Of a DNA stretch of 64,000 bases, positions 54,444 through 64,000 are shown piece after piece (position 1 is the first letter of the stretch; each line of letters starts with the position of its first letter). The DNA comes from Platanthera guangdongensis (lineage: Eukaryota; Streptophyta; Magnoliopsida; Asparagales; Orchidaceae). Below the pieces are notes generated by a model. It was not told where the DNA came from and searched no databases. It was given only the letters and a program-made list of their open reading frames with translations. The DNA lies in NCBI GenBank assembly GCA_039583875.1, contig CM077166.1, forward strand, positions 93,838,094 to 93,902,093, in the 5' to 3' direction. Position numbers and translations under genes: made by a program.

Positions 54444-56899
54444 TTTTTGCTATTCCAGAGCAAAAGTTGGAGATGAACTTATAAGGAATAAAAGAAATCC
54501 TAAGTTTAGCTACCGCTTGAATTAATTAAAAGTAAGATCAAAATAAACATCCGGGGTTAAATAATTAAATCCTAATTTATGAAATGTTATAAATAGAGGA
54601 AGAGTTTCAAAAAGACTTCAAGATAAAATAAAATAGAAAGCAAAAATTCATTTTTGTTAGTTTAGCAAAGATGGATTGGATTTATACAAAAAACATTAGC
54701 TTAAAAGAAGTTAAAGGAAATAATGCAATTTAAAAGTTATGCTCTCAAAAAAATTTTAAATTAATTCTAGAATTATTGAAATAGGCTAAGTGGTTTGGTG
54801 GTTTATGAAGAAGGCTTGAATATTGAGGCGAGACAATTTTTTTCTCGAACCTCCAATTTTTTTCTTTTCGGATAGTTAGGAAAATGAAATCTTATTTTCC
54901 TAACACAAAATAATTTTTTCTTTCTTCATAAATAATAAATAACCCAATGTATATGTGTAGGAGTAATGAATTTTATCCTCTTACTCCATAACATAAAATC
55001 TTTTTAAATATTGGGTGCCTATGTTTACGAAATGAAATCTTATTCCCATTGACATAAGATCTTTTAAAGGGATAAAGGAAAACATGTCAAGTAAGACATG
55101 AAAAAAAAATGGAAGTAGGTTTATTTTTCAAAAAAAAATCTAGCTTTTAATAAAAAAGTTTTGAGAGCAACCTTTTTAAAATGAACGTTCCAATGTTTCT
55201 AAAAAGCAAAGAGTAGAAATAATTGAAATCCATGGATGTTATTTTCTAACATAAAAAACGAGCTTCTATTTATAAAATTAGAAGTGGTGGTGAAAAACAA
55301 GTTCCCTATTATAAGGAAAAGACATAAAAAATTCTTTAAATCTTAATTCCAGACACTTAAATCTATCAAACTTTAATTAATAAACGAATAGTAAGCAAAG
55401 AATTCGCATATAAATTAACTCGAAACTATATTTTTGGAAAGCAAAAAAAGTTAAGAATTAAGATATTCGATTTTATTTGTTACATAATTTAACAAAACAT
55501 TTTTTTGGAATTTTTAGAGTTTTTATCATTTTTTTTTATTTTTATCTGATTATGATCTTTTTTGTTGAATTTTTAGAGTTATTATCTTTTTTATGAATTT
55601 TTGGTTTTTTTAATTTTTTTTTGATGTTTTAGTGTTCGTAGATAAGTTATTTATAAGAAAGAGAAGAGAAAGAAATGTTATTTAAAGAAGATAGGGGGGA
55701 AAGAGAGATTTTTACAAAAAATGTAAAAAGTAAAAACTCGATTGCGGCCCCCGCGAACAGACTCTATTTGGATGGTTGGTTCGATGAGTCGAACGCCGCG
55801 GGGAGGCAAAATGCGTGTTTTTATAAATAAGAACAGAGGGGGGGGGGGGGAAGAGAGATTTAATTTTTGAAACATATTTACAAAGTAAAATTCAAAATTT
55901 TTGATTTTGAATTTTTTGATGTTTTATAAGATTTTTTTTTTTGGTTTTATGATTTTTTTGATTATATACAACAAGGAAATTTTTTTTTTATGTTTTAAGT
56001 TTTGTAATTTTTTTTGTATTTTTATTAGTATAGAATAATATAAAAAATGCAGTATTGGAAAACACCCCCATACTTAAACCCAACATTGTCCCCAATGTTG
56101 CAATCTAAGTATGCGGAACAGATAATATATAAAATATAATAAGTACAAAAATAAAAAAGGGAGGGTAGGAGCTTCCCTGAAGATGAGTACGGGGAGGCCC
56201 GGGTCGAAACCCTGCATTTATTGTTAGAAGAAGAAGAAAAATGATAATAGAAAAAACAAAAAAAAGATAAACTCGGCCTAAAGTGTGCGGGCGGTAGGGG
56301 GCAAGTGCGTGGGCGACTCGAAGGTAGCTAAGGCCTTAGCTAAGTGAGTGTGATTGAAATGTGCACCCCAAGCGCACACAAGAATGGAAAGCGCGCCGAA
56401 ACAAAATAAATTAGAATATAATAAGTTAAATTAAACAAAATATATACATTAGTTTTTTGGGGTTTTTATTTTTATTTTTATTTTTATTTTTTAAATCAAA
56501 TTATTATATTCGTTTTTGTGTTTTTAAGTAGATTTTTAGTTATTAGTGTTTTTTTTAATGAAAATATAGTTTTTTTTTTGTGTTAAGATTTTTTTTTCTT
56601 TCATTTTTTATATTTTTTAGTTTGTTTTTTAGTTTTATTTTTGTTTTTTTTTTGTTCATAAAAAGAATGAAAATAAATTATTTCTTTTTTTTATTAAGTT
56701 GTTTTTTTTTTGTTTTTTTTTGTTTTTTCATTTTTTTGGGTTTTAGTGTTGTTTAGTTTTTTTTTTAGTTTTATAGTGTTTTCAAATTTTTAGTTTTTTA
56801 AGGTTTTTCAAAAAAAATTTTTGTGTTTTATAATTTCGTAATTTTTATAGTTATTATTATTATTTTTTTTAATTATTATGAGTAATAAAATTTTTGGGG
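54444..56899 (-). other. 3' noncoding region of an Athila-type element, with a second PPT-like box
   Basis: AT-rich sequence with no domain. A second PPT-like box cacccccatactta (56063-56076), next to an 8-bp-arm palindrome caacattg/caatgttg (56081-56100), lies about 1.64 kb from the first. A G-run of about 12 occurs at 55839-55850. From 56456 to 56880 the plus strand is strongly T-rich. It ends abruptly at Tat sequence near 56900. Confidence 0.55.
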
Positions 56900-58390
56900 G
56901 CCCAGATCAAGGGGGAGTTCGAGACAAGGGGGTCTACCCTCCAGTTGTATCTAGGAAAGGTCAAGGGAATCATGGGAAAGCTCCGAAGCTTTTCAATTCA
57001 GCACATCCCGAGGGGGGAGAGCACTCAGTCTGACTAACTCGCCAAGCATGGCCCTCGAGCTGGGGGAACAATGACAAAGATCTTCAGGCCTTCTATAGAA
57101 GAAGGGGAGCTCATGGAAATATGCCAGCAGAGGTCTTGGATGGACCCCTTCATCACCTTTTTGGCGACAGGACAGTTACCCGCAAAAGAACTCGACAAGA
57201 AGCATGCCAGATACAAATCGGCGTAATACCTGCTGAAAGATGGGGTTTTATATCGCAAGACGCTGTCGGGTTTGCTGGCCCGATGTGTGTCAGAGGAAGA
57301 AGTTCCAAAGGTTCTGCAAGAGATCCACTCGGGAGAATGCAGGAGTCACTCGGGGAGCCGGACATTAGAAGGGAGGGTGCTGAGACAAGGGTACTTCTGG
57401 CCTACCCTCAGGATAGATGCGGAGGAATACACGAGAAGGTGTCAAAAATTCCAGGTGTTCGCCCCCCTCTAGCTCCTTCCGGCCCAGAGGCTGCGGACCA
57501 TCACAGCTCCGTGGCCTTTCGCTATATGGGGGCTAGATCTGGTGGGTCCTTTTCCCCAAGCAAGTGGTCAGAGGAAATTCCTGCTTGTCATGGTGGACTA
57601 CTTATCAAAATGGCTGGAGGTGAAGGAGCTGGCTAAGGTGACATCGCAGGTAGTCAAGAATTTCGTATGGGGAGAGATCATCTGCCGGCATGGGTTACCC
57701 CTAGCCATTGTAACAGATAACGGACCACAGTTTGCAAGTAGAGAGTTCGTTGATTTCTGCATCCACTTGGGGATAGATCTCCGCTTTGCCTCTGTTCATC
57801 ATCCACGGAGTAATGGGTAGGTGGAAGCAGCCAATAATGTCATTGTCAATCTGTTGAAGAAGAAAGTGGAAAATTTGAGGGGGAGCTGGGTTGAGAAGCT
57901 ACCTTCAGTCCTTTGGGCCTTGAGGACCACACCAAACACCGCCACGGGAGAGACCCCGTTTAAGCTCTCTCATGGCTCGGAGGCTGTTATACCCATCGAA
58001 TTTGAAGTCACATCACCAAGAGTAGCAGTTGCATGGGACAGATGCGAAGGATAGAGAACGGAGAACGAGGAAGAGCAGAGACTCTCTCTGGACCTCGTGG
58101 AGGAGCTCAGGGATTTGGCGATGATCTGGCAGGAGGAGGTCAAGCACCGGATGGCAAGGTACTTCAACAAACATATAAGGGTCAGGCAGTTCGAGAATGG
58201 AGATTTGGTCCTAAAAACGGTAGATGCAGCAGGTAGAGGGGCCTCCGTAGGGAAGCTCAATCCCAATTGGGAGGGTCCTTTTGTAGTAAAAGAGGTCTTG
58301 AAGTCGGGAGGGTACCACCTCCAAGATGTGGATGGGGTACCCCTCGATCGTGCCTGAAGTGGTGATGATTTAAAGAGATTTTGCCCATAA
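56900..58390 (+). pseudogene. Second RNase H end and integrase of element E
   Basis: The frame starts with QIKGEFETRGSTLQLYLGKV (second RNase H) and continues past a stop near 57031 into LAKHGPRAGGTMTKIFRPSI, then past another near 57223. It runs through LARCVSEEEVPKVLQEIHSG and CQKFQVFAPL (the second zinc-finger Cys is lost) to TAG at 57470. The core follows with DLVGPFPQASGQRKFLLVMV, TDNGPQFASREF and HHPRSNG, TAG at 57818 (Gln in C), then VEAANNVIVNLLKKKVENL and TETPFK-like text. After a frameshift near 58055, frame 58097-58357 has the C-terminal domain (NGDLVLKTVDAAGRGASVGK). D, D, E are present. Inactive. Confidence 0.85.
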
Positions 58391-58504
58391 CATTTTCTGT
58401 TCATTACATTTTCTATTGTCGTACGATGCTTGCAATATTGACGTGCACTTCTGATGTGATGGGAGTATAGGTATCCTTTTCATGGCATCAAATGTGAGGT
58501 GTAA
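58391..58504. other. Short untranslated segment before the E array
   Basis: No feature seen apart from position; it matches the integrase-array gap of B and C in size. Confidence 0.4.
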
Positions 58505-59700
58505 GTGAGGAGACCCCGAGCAGACCCGCTGGCCAGGCTCTCATCTATCTGGCAGGGCTGTAGGCTCACTCGGTGGTTGGAGATGGTTTGGAGAGGAGAC
58601 CCCGAGCAAACCCGCTAACCAGGCTCTCATCTAGCTGGCAGGGTTGTAGGCTCTCTCGGTGGTTGGAGATGGTTTGGAGAGGAGACCTCGAGCAGACCCA
58701 CTGACCAGGCTCTCATCTAGCTGGTAGGGCTGTAGGCTCACTCAGTGGTTGGAGATGGTTTGGAGAGGAGACCCCGAGCAGACCCGCTGACTAGGCTCTC
58801 ATCTAGCTGGCAGGGCTGTAGGCTCACTCGGTGGTTGGGGATGGTTTGGAGAGGAGACCCCGAGCAGACCCGCTGACCAGGCTCTCATCTAGCTGGCAGG
58901 GCTGTAGGCTCACTCGGTGGTTGGAGATGGTTTGGAGAGGATAACCCGAGCAGACCTGCTGACCAGGCTCTCATCTAGCTACCAGGGCTGTAGGCTCATT
59001 CGGTGGTTGGAGATGGTTTGGAGAGGAGACCCCGAGCAGACCCGCTGACCAGGATCTCATCTAGCTGGCAGGGCTGTAGGCTCACTCGGTGCTTGGAGAT
59101 GGTTTGGAGAGGAGACCCCGATCAGACTCGCTGACCAGGCTCTCATCTAGCTGGCAGGGCTGTAGGCTCACTCGGTGGTTGGAGATTGTTTGGAGAGGAG
59201 ATCCCGAGCAAACTAGCTGACCAGGCTCTCATCTAGCTGGCAGGGCTGTAGGCTCACTCGGTGGTTGGATATGGTTTGGAGAGAAGACCCCGAGCAGACC
59301 CGCTGACCAGGCTCTCATCTAGCTGGCAGGGCTGTAGGCTCACTCGGTGGTTGGGGATGGTTTGGAGAGGAGACCCCGAGCAGACCCGCTGACCAGGCTC
59401 TCATCTAACTGGCAGAGCTGTAGGCTCACTCGGTGGTTGGGGATGGTTTGGAGAGGAGACCCCGAGCAGACCCGCTGACCAGGCTCTCATCTAGCTGGCA
59501 GGGTTGTACGCTCACTTTGTGGTTGGTGATGGTTTGGAGAGGAGACCCCGAGCAGACCCGCTGACCAGGCTCTCATCTAGCTGGCAGGGATGTAGGCTCA
59601 CTCGGTGGTTGGAGATGGTTTGGAGAGGAGACCCCGAGCAGACCCGCTGACCAGGCTCTCATCAAGTTGGCAAGGTCGTAGGCTCACTCGGGGGCAAAAC
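58505..59700 (-). repeat. Tandem array of element E, 86 bp x about 14
   Basis: The unit begins ggagaccccgagcagacccg and includes ctgaccaggctctcatctag, ctggcagggctgtaggctca and ctcggtggttggagatggtt. On the minus strand it contains ccctgccagctagatgagag and cctggtcagcgggtctgctc, the core shared with B and C. Strand is given for that core, which is again antisense to pol. Confidence 0.9.
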
Positions 59701-60216
59701 GAGTAATGAGGGTTTACGAAGGAAAGCGTCATTTTTCATCGGAGAATTGGTAGAGAATTCCTAGAAAATGAAAGGATTGAAGGATAGGCTAGGGAAGAGG
59801 GGGATCTCTGGCCGGCACTCGGCAAGGGGGGTATCCCCCATAGCGAGTGGGTCTTCCTTGTCCAAGGCACAGGTCTCGCATGGAAAGGGGGGACTTATCG
59901 TGATGAGCTGTTTGATTTCCAAGGTCTATCCTCGCCGGGTTCATCTCGCGGCAAGACGAGCGCAAAAGGTTAGACAATCTCGCGCTCTGCGGGGGCGAGG
60001 AGAGGGCAAACGACTAATGTTTTGAACTAACTTTAAAGCGGGACGGCAGCAGATAAAGGGAAAGTAAAAAGAGCGAAAGGCTATAGTAAAAATTTCCTTG
60101 TTCACTACAAAAAGAAGAAAAGCGGGAGGTATTCCCATGAAACATCTCTATCAGAAAGAATACATAAGTAAAAGAGGCAAAAGGAGGGGTAGAAGTCCCA
60201 AGACATGTTGACACCC
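59701..60216. other. Spacer between the E array and antisense gene tail
   Basis: Contains ctcgc words (gtctcgcatgg, catctcgcggc, aatctcgcgctc) like those of B. No coding domain. Confidence 0.5.
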
Positions 60217-60388
60217 TTTCACTCCTCGTCACTGGAGGATGAATTGTCATCCGTCTCGCCGTATAAGCGGGGGACCAGGTCGCGGTCGGTAACCGTCGCT
60301 GCATCATCGCGCACCACCCACAACTCCTTCATCATTTTAAGAACAAGCTCCGCTGTCTTGATATTTGAGTCTAGACAGAGGGCATCAA
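60217..60388 (-). pseudogene. C-terminus of antisense gene 2 in element E, cut by F
   Basis: On the minus strand the frame reads KTAELVLKMMKELWVVRDDA, VTDRDLVPRLYGE and DDNSSSSDEE followed by TGA at 60219-60217. The B copy ends ELVLKMMKELGVMKDGSKTV ... LLYGEESEDSSSGEEE, so this is the same last exon. The LTR of F begins at 60389, so upstream exons, if present, lie beyond F outside the window. Confidence 0.8.
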
Positions 60389-60784
60389 TGTTAACCCCTC
60401 AGTCCGCAACATACTGCAAGATTCCAAAGCCCCCCATTCAGCAGGCGCGGACAGGATTTGTCCGTCCGCCCAGTCTGGCACTGTCACCAGTCAGGCGCCA
60501 AGGGTGATACTCCAGCAGCGGACGCAAGGACCTGTCCGCTCAGTCCGCCGGCGCTTTGGGTAACAGGTTCTCCAGCGGCGGACGCAGTATCTCGTCCGCC
60601 CAGGCCGCCGCCCTCCAGTGGGCGCGCCCAGCAGCAGTGGAAGCTCCAGCTCGCGAGCCCAGTCCGCCACTTCTGTGCGGACTGGCGTGTTCTTTCTTTT
60701 TACTTCCCGTCACCGCTGCCCGGTTCTCCTGTACCCCGGGCAGCCGGTTATTTTAGCCCTGCCCGTTTGGGCAGGCCCCCTATC

Positions 60785-60792
60785 CTATAAAT
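60785..60792 (+). promoter_or_regulatory. TATA box of the F LTR
   Basis: cctataaatagggggagg, the same form as in the B and C LTRs, about 400 bp upstream of gag. Confidence 0.75.
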
Positions 60793-60808
60793 AGGGGGAG
60801 GTGGTGCA

Positions 60809-60879
60809 CTCAAGGCACGCTAACTCGGACCCAGGAGCCTACTTGTTACAGGCTGCGGACTCGAATCCTGTGCCTTGAG
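60809..60879 (+). other. Hairpin with tRNA-like elements downstream of the F TATA box
   Basis: ctcaaggcac (60809-60818) pairs perfectly with gtgccttgag (60870-60879). Inside are a small hairpin agcct/aggct and ggactcgaatcc, which resembles a T-arm. The span is 71 bases. It begins about 17 bases after the TATA box, so it would lie at or near the 5' end of the RNA. Confidence 0.5.
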
Positions 60880-61189
60880 GACTCCCCCTTGCTCTGCTTC
60901 CCTCAGTCTTTTCCTTTCACTTGTAACTAGATCCTTCTTCAATCAAGGGAAAGCCCATCGCAAGAGAGGCATTCAGGCCGCGACGGGCGAAGTCTATTGT
61001 TGCCGTGGTTCACGGCCCTGCTCTTCTTCCAGCTCTCATCCGCTTAGTAGATCGCTACTCGCAGTCTCCCTATTCCCCTGTGTTCGAATAGTTAGCTGGT
61101 TGTGCTCGACCCCCCTTGTGTTTTCGTGCATCAACAGTTAACACGCGACCTTCAGATCCGAGTAGTGTTTTGAAATCAGCGGACGCAAG

Positions 61190-62386
61190 ATGTCAGACCG
61201 CAGAGCCCGCTCTTCAGATCGCTCTAGCTCTTCAGAAGACTCCCTTTGGGACGCGATTGACCAAGCTCGCCTTGAGGCCGAGCAGTCTCGCCGGCAGACC
61301 GACCAGCGTCTTGACACAATCAGCCAAGCTCTGCTTGCTTTAGCCCAGCGGTTTGCTCCTTAGGCCGCAGCGGACCCAGCGAACTCGCCAGTCCGCCAGA
61401 CCCCAGCTTGCCGAACTCCGCTTCGGCAGTCGCCAGAAACTCCTCGGAACCCTGCTCAGACTGCAGCCCCTCTGCGCCCTCAAGAGGAAGAGTTTGCTTT
61501 CAGAGAGTTCTTCAGAGAAGCTGCTAGGGGCACTCCTGCCCGCCAACTTCACTTTGCTGATCGCCAGTCTGCCGAGCCCGCAGACTCCTCGGCTCCAGTC
61601 CGCCCTTTCTATCCTGCAGAGTTTGACACCCCGTCTCCCTTTGTTGACCGAATTCGATGGGAATCGGCCCCGAGCAACTTCAGGGAGCCGCGCATCCCGT
61701 TCTATACAGGAGCGACAGATCCCGTTTCTCACCTCCAGGCATTTGAGGGGGCAGTTGCTTTAAGATGCCTCTCAGATGCGATTAAGTGTAAATTGTCGGT
61801 TACCACTCTCGAAGGGCAAGCAAGAGAATGGTTCTACGAGCTGCCTTCGGGCACTATCTCTTCTTTTGCCGAGCTTCGTAGCCAGTTACTGCTGAGGTTT
61901 GCTACCTCAAGGAAGAGGAAGAATGGGCCAGCTGCCCTATTCGAGATCAAGCAGAGGGATAACGAATCAGTAGCAAGATTCGTTGATCGCTTTCAAAGAG
62001 AAATTCAGGGGGTGAGGAATGTGAACCCCGACTATTACAAAGTTGCCTTAATCCACGGCCTCTGGGAAGGCCCTCTGAAGTTTAAAGCAACGACCAAGGC
62101 ACCCGAGACTTATCAGGAGTTGATCGCCATGGTCAACCGTTTCATAGAAGGGGAAAATGCCAATCCGACCTATGTTTCATCCCTGATAGCCAAGGCTGAA
62201 GGAAGGGATGCCTCTGCTTCTTCCTCTCGTGGCAGGCCCCCTCGTCCAGACTTCCAGCCTCCGTCTCAAAGAGGCAGGAACTTTCGCAACAAAAAACCAT
62301 TCCAAGGCCATCAACAGTTTCGTGAGCAGAGACTGCCGTTGGCCGCCGCTCCCGCCGTTCCTTTGCAAGCTCTTCCCATCCTCTAG
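61190..62386 (+). pseudogene. Gag of element F
   Basis: The ATG at 61190 opens MSDRRARSSDRSSSSEDSLW, a Ser/Arg-rich start. TAG at 61361-61363 interrupts after 57 codons and the same frame then continues. The capsid domain includes PFYTGATDPVSHLQAFEGAV, TLEGQAREWFYELPSGTISS, LRFATSRKRKNGPAALFEIK and FVDRFQREIQGV. A second TAG is at 62384-62386, again without frame loss. An Arg/Gln-rich tail precedes it. Gag would form the particle. Both stops are ambers, either decay or, less likely, readthrough signals. Confidence 0.85.
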
Positions 62387-64000
62387 CAGGCAGCCTTGCC
62401 TGCCCCGTGCCAATATGATGAAAGCCCCATGGAGGACCCTGCAGCTCTGGACCTTGACGAAGTCATCCAGATCCTACAAAGGAGATCAGAAGAGAAGAGG
62501 CAAGAGCCTCAGAAGATGTGGAAGTCGAGGAATAATTCACAATACTGCCAGTTCCACAGGGAAAAGGGTCATCTGACTGAAGAATGCAAGGTCCTTCGCG
62601 CGCTGATAGATAAGTTGCTTGCTGAGGGCAAGATTGACCTGACCAAGAAGGATTCTCTTTCCTCTTCAAAGCCATCCACCTCAAAGGGCAAAGAGGTAGC
62701 CGAGGCATACCAAGAATGCGTGGATATAGAAGATGAAGGCCGTCTGGGGCCAATCAACGTCCCGGTAGAGTGCTTCGATGCAAATGATGAGGGGATTCTG
62801 GGACGCCTCTTCTTCATCCATGGTGGAGCTGGGACCGAGTCCACCCGGAAATCGTCAATTTCAAGGGTCACCGAGGCGGAGGTGGCCTCTTCTTCCGTTG
62901 CTCCCCCAAGAGAAGTCGTCACTTTTGGTCCGGAAGATCTGCCTCAAACAGCCAATCCATTTGACGATGCTGTTGTGATCCAGGCTGGTATTGGGGACTT
63001 CACGGTGGATAGGATTCTGGTTGACACGGGCAGTTCGGTTAACCTCCTCTTCAAGTCTACTTTTGAGGCCCTGAGGACCGGAAAGCCTCTGCTTTCCACT
63101 GAGGGGCCGCTCTATGGATTCTCAGGAGAGATGAAAGAGGTGGAGGGCAGCGTCACCTTGCCAGTGAAGCTTGGACGGGCAACAAAGCAGATACAGTTCA
63201 TAGTGGTCGACGCCCCCAGCAGCTACCATGCCATCTTCGGCAGGCCCCTGCTGAACAAGTACCAAGCAGTGATTTCCACTTACCACCTCGCCATCAAGTT
63301 CTTCGCCGATGGGAGGATGTGCCGGGTCCGGAGTGACCCAAGGAGAGCAAGGGAGTGCTACGTCCGCACTGTCAACATGGTTGAAGCTTCCCTTGCTCCA
63401 GTAGAAGCTGCAGAAGCCTCTTCCAGTTCGAAAGTTGCTGCTGATGAAGGTGCTCACCTGGAACCTGCCCAGGTGACGCAAGGAGTCCCCATTGCTGAGG
63501 GGGAGGAGAGGAAACTCTCCATCAACTCGGAGCTACCTGAAGATCAAAAGGCTGAGTTGATTTCCTGCCTGCTAAAGAACCTGGATGTCTTTGCCTGGTC
63601 AGCAGAAGACATGCCGGGGGTGGATCCTGATGTAGCTTGCCACCATCTGAATGTTGATCCCAGCTGCAAGCCCATCCAACAGAAGAAGAGGGACGTGGCA
63701 ACAAAGCTTGCAGAACCAATAAGGGAGGAGGTTACGAAACTCCTCAAGGCGAATTTTGTTAAAGAAGTGCAATATCCCACCTGGATTTCAAATGTTGTAA
63801 TGGTTAAAAAACCTGGGGGAAAGTGGCGAATGTGTGTAGACTTTACAAAACTTAATAAAGCATGTCCTAAATATTGCTACCCCCTGCCTCGGATAGATTC
63901 TTTAGTTGATTCCGCGGTAGGATACTCTTACATGAGTTTTTTAGATGTGTTTTCTGGTTATCACCAGATAAGAATGCATAAGCCTGACGTTCCTCACACG
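62387..64000 (+). CDS. Zinc finger, protease and RT of element F, open to the window edge
   Basis: The frame of gag continues without stop for 538 codons. It holds CQFHREKGHLTEEC, a CX2HX4HX4C zinc finger near 62546. Protease follows with DRILVDTGSSVNLLFKSTFE (Asp codon at 63023), GEMKEVEGSVTLPVKLG and FIVVDAPSSYHAIFGRPLLN. The RT start has DMPGVDPDVACHHLNVDPSC, EPIREEVTKLLKANFVKEVQ, GKWRMCVDFTKLNKACP and FLDVFSGYHQIRMHKPD at the window edge. YxDD, RNase H and integrase would lie beyond. The protease triad is D-T-G. It is the best preserved pol start in the window. Confidence 0.9.

Larger units (their letters stand above)
37178..56899 (-). mobile_element. Element D: Athila-type LTR sequences in abnormal LTR-PBS-LTR-PPT order
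   Basis: A partial LTR (37178-37428 plus 50280-51521, split by C) is followed by a PBS (51522-51539), a complete LTR (51546-54425), a PPT (54426-54443) and about 2.4 kb of 3' noncoding sequence that ends abruptly at 56899. A normal minus-strand element has the PBS left of its 5' LTR and the PPT right of its 3' LTR. Here one LTR has both. No gag or pol remains. It is best read as a tandem or recombined pair of elements with the interior of one deleted. It inserted into the 3' LTR of A. Confidence 0.75.
56900..60388 (+). mobile_element. Element E: Tat fragment (second RNase H, integrase, array, antisense tail)
   Basis: It begins inside the second RNase H with no LTR at 56900 and ends at 60388, where the LTR of F starts inside the last exon of the antisense gene. 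Orientation is opposite to B and C. The order integrase-array-antisense gene is the same as theirs. Integrase is closest by eye to B and C but has its own array unit (86 bp). No target duplication can be defined in the window. Confidence 0.85.
60389..61136 (+). repeat. Element F 5' LTR (about 748 bp)
   Basis: Starts tgttaacccc and ends cgtgcatcaaca. The end is typical of Tat LTRs, which usually continue gttggcgcc; here gttaacacgcg follows, so the PBS is changed or unrecognisable. The word gtccgc/gcggac occurs at least ten times. Boundaries are inferred from one copy only. Confidence 0.65.
60389..64000 (+). mobile_element. Element F: Tat-related LTR retrotransposon, 5' part
   Basis: Starts with an LTR-like block (60389-61136), then gag, protease and RT in one frame, running off the window. 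The zinc finger, protease and RT resemble B and C, but the D-T-G protease and different LTR show another subfamily. It inserted into the antisense gene tail of E. A duplication candidate at its left edge is atcaa (60384-60388); the right edge is not in the window. Only two stops (both TAG) interrupt gag, and protease-RT is open. Confidence 0.85.

Noticed and set aside
60809..60879. A true tRNA gene
   Set aside because: The D-arm is missing and the anticodon-like loop has nine bases. Kept only as a structural finding.

Overview
The window looks like intergenic heterochromatin from a large, repeat-rich flowering-plant genome. Nearly all of it is Ty3/gypsy LTR retrotransposons, inserted into one another and then decayed. 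I found no convincing host gene, rRNA, tRNA, bacterial operon or CRISPR array. The species cannot be named from the sequence. The element families (Athila, Tekay/Del chromovirus, Tat) and the tRNA-type primer sites are plant-specific.

Layout. (1) 1-6639: element 1, a minus-strand Athila-type non-autonomous element (gag and protease only), whose left LTR is cut by the window edge. (2) 6640-12824: old sequence holding a 51-bp minisatellite, a solo Tekay-like LTR (8892-10577), a second Tekay-like LTR terminus at 11960 and a relic of a Tat integrase (11961-12290). (3) 12825-37177: element A, a plus-strand Tekay chromovirus (gag, protease, RT, RNase H, integrase, chromodomain). It is interrupted in RNase H by element B (19069-33986, TSD ctgta) and in integrase by a 671-bp solo-LTR-like foldback (35114-35784, TSD ctaat). 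Its 3' LTR is cut at 37178 by element D. (4) 37178-56899: element D, Athila-type LTR and 3' noncoding sequence in an abnormal LTR-PBS-LTR-PPT arrangement. Its first LTR is split by element C (37429-50274, TSD cctag). (5) 56900-60388: element E, a plus-strand Tat fragment. (6) 60389-64000: element F, a plus-strand Tat-related element beginning with an LTR and leaving the window inside RT.

How the genes work together. B and C share one plan, with gag-protease-RT-RNaseH-second RNaseH-integrase on the minus strand. Then comes a large tandem array, then two genes on the opposite strand, each with its own TATA box. The second antisense gene (aORF2) has two short introns at the same positions in B and C, and in C the spliced frame stays open across both. 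E keeps the array and the tail of the same antisense gene. The arrays of B, C and E have different periods (115, about 146 and 86 bp) but a common core of about 40-50 bp.

The feature I find most unusual is that each LTR family carries its own short CpG-containing word, repeated many times. In three LTRs (element 1, the solo LTR, D) the words form compound palindromes about 90-115 bp apart. In B, C and F they are dispersed as gtctcgcc, gagctcgcc and agtccgcc. With the intron-bearing antisense genes, this suggests a family-specific protein/word system, perhaps like the anti-silencing proteins of VANDAL DNA transposons. That link is a hypothesis.

Relative ages judged by eye from LTR divergence: A is oldest (roughly 86% identity), then element 1 and B (roughly 90-93%), then C (roughly 97%). 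These are visual estimates, not computed values.
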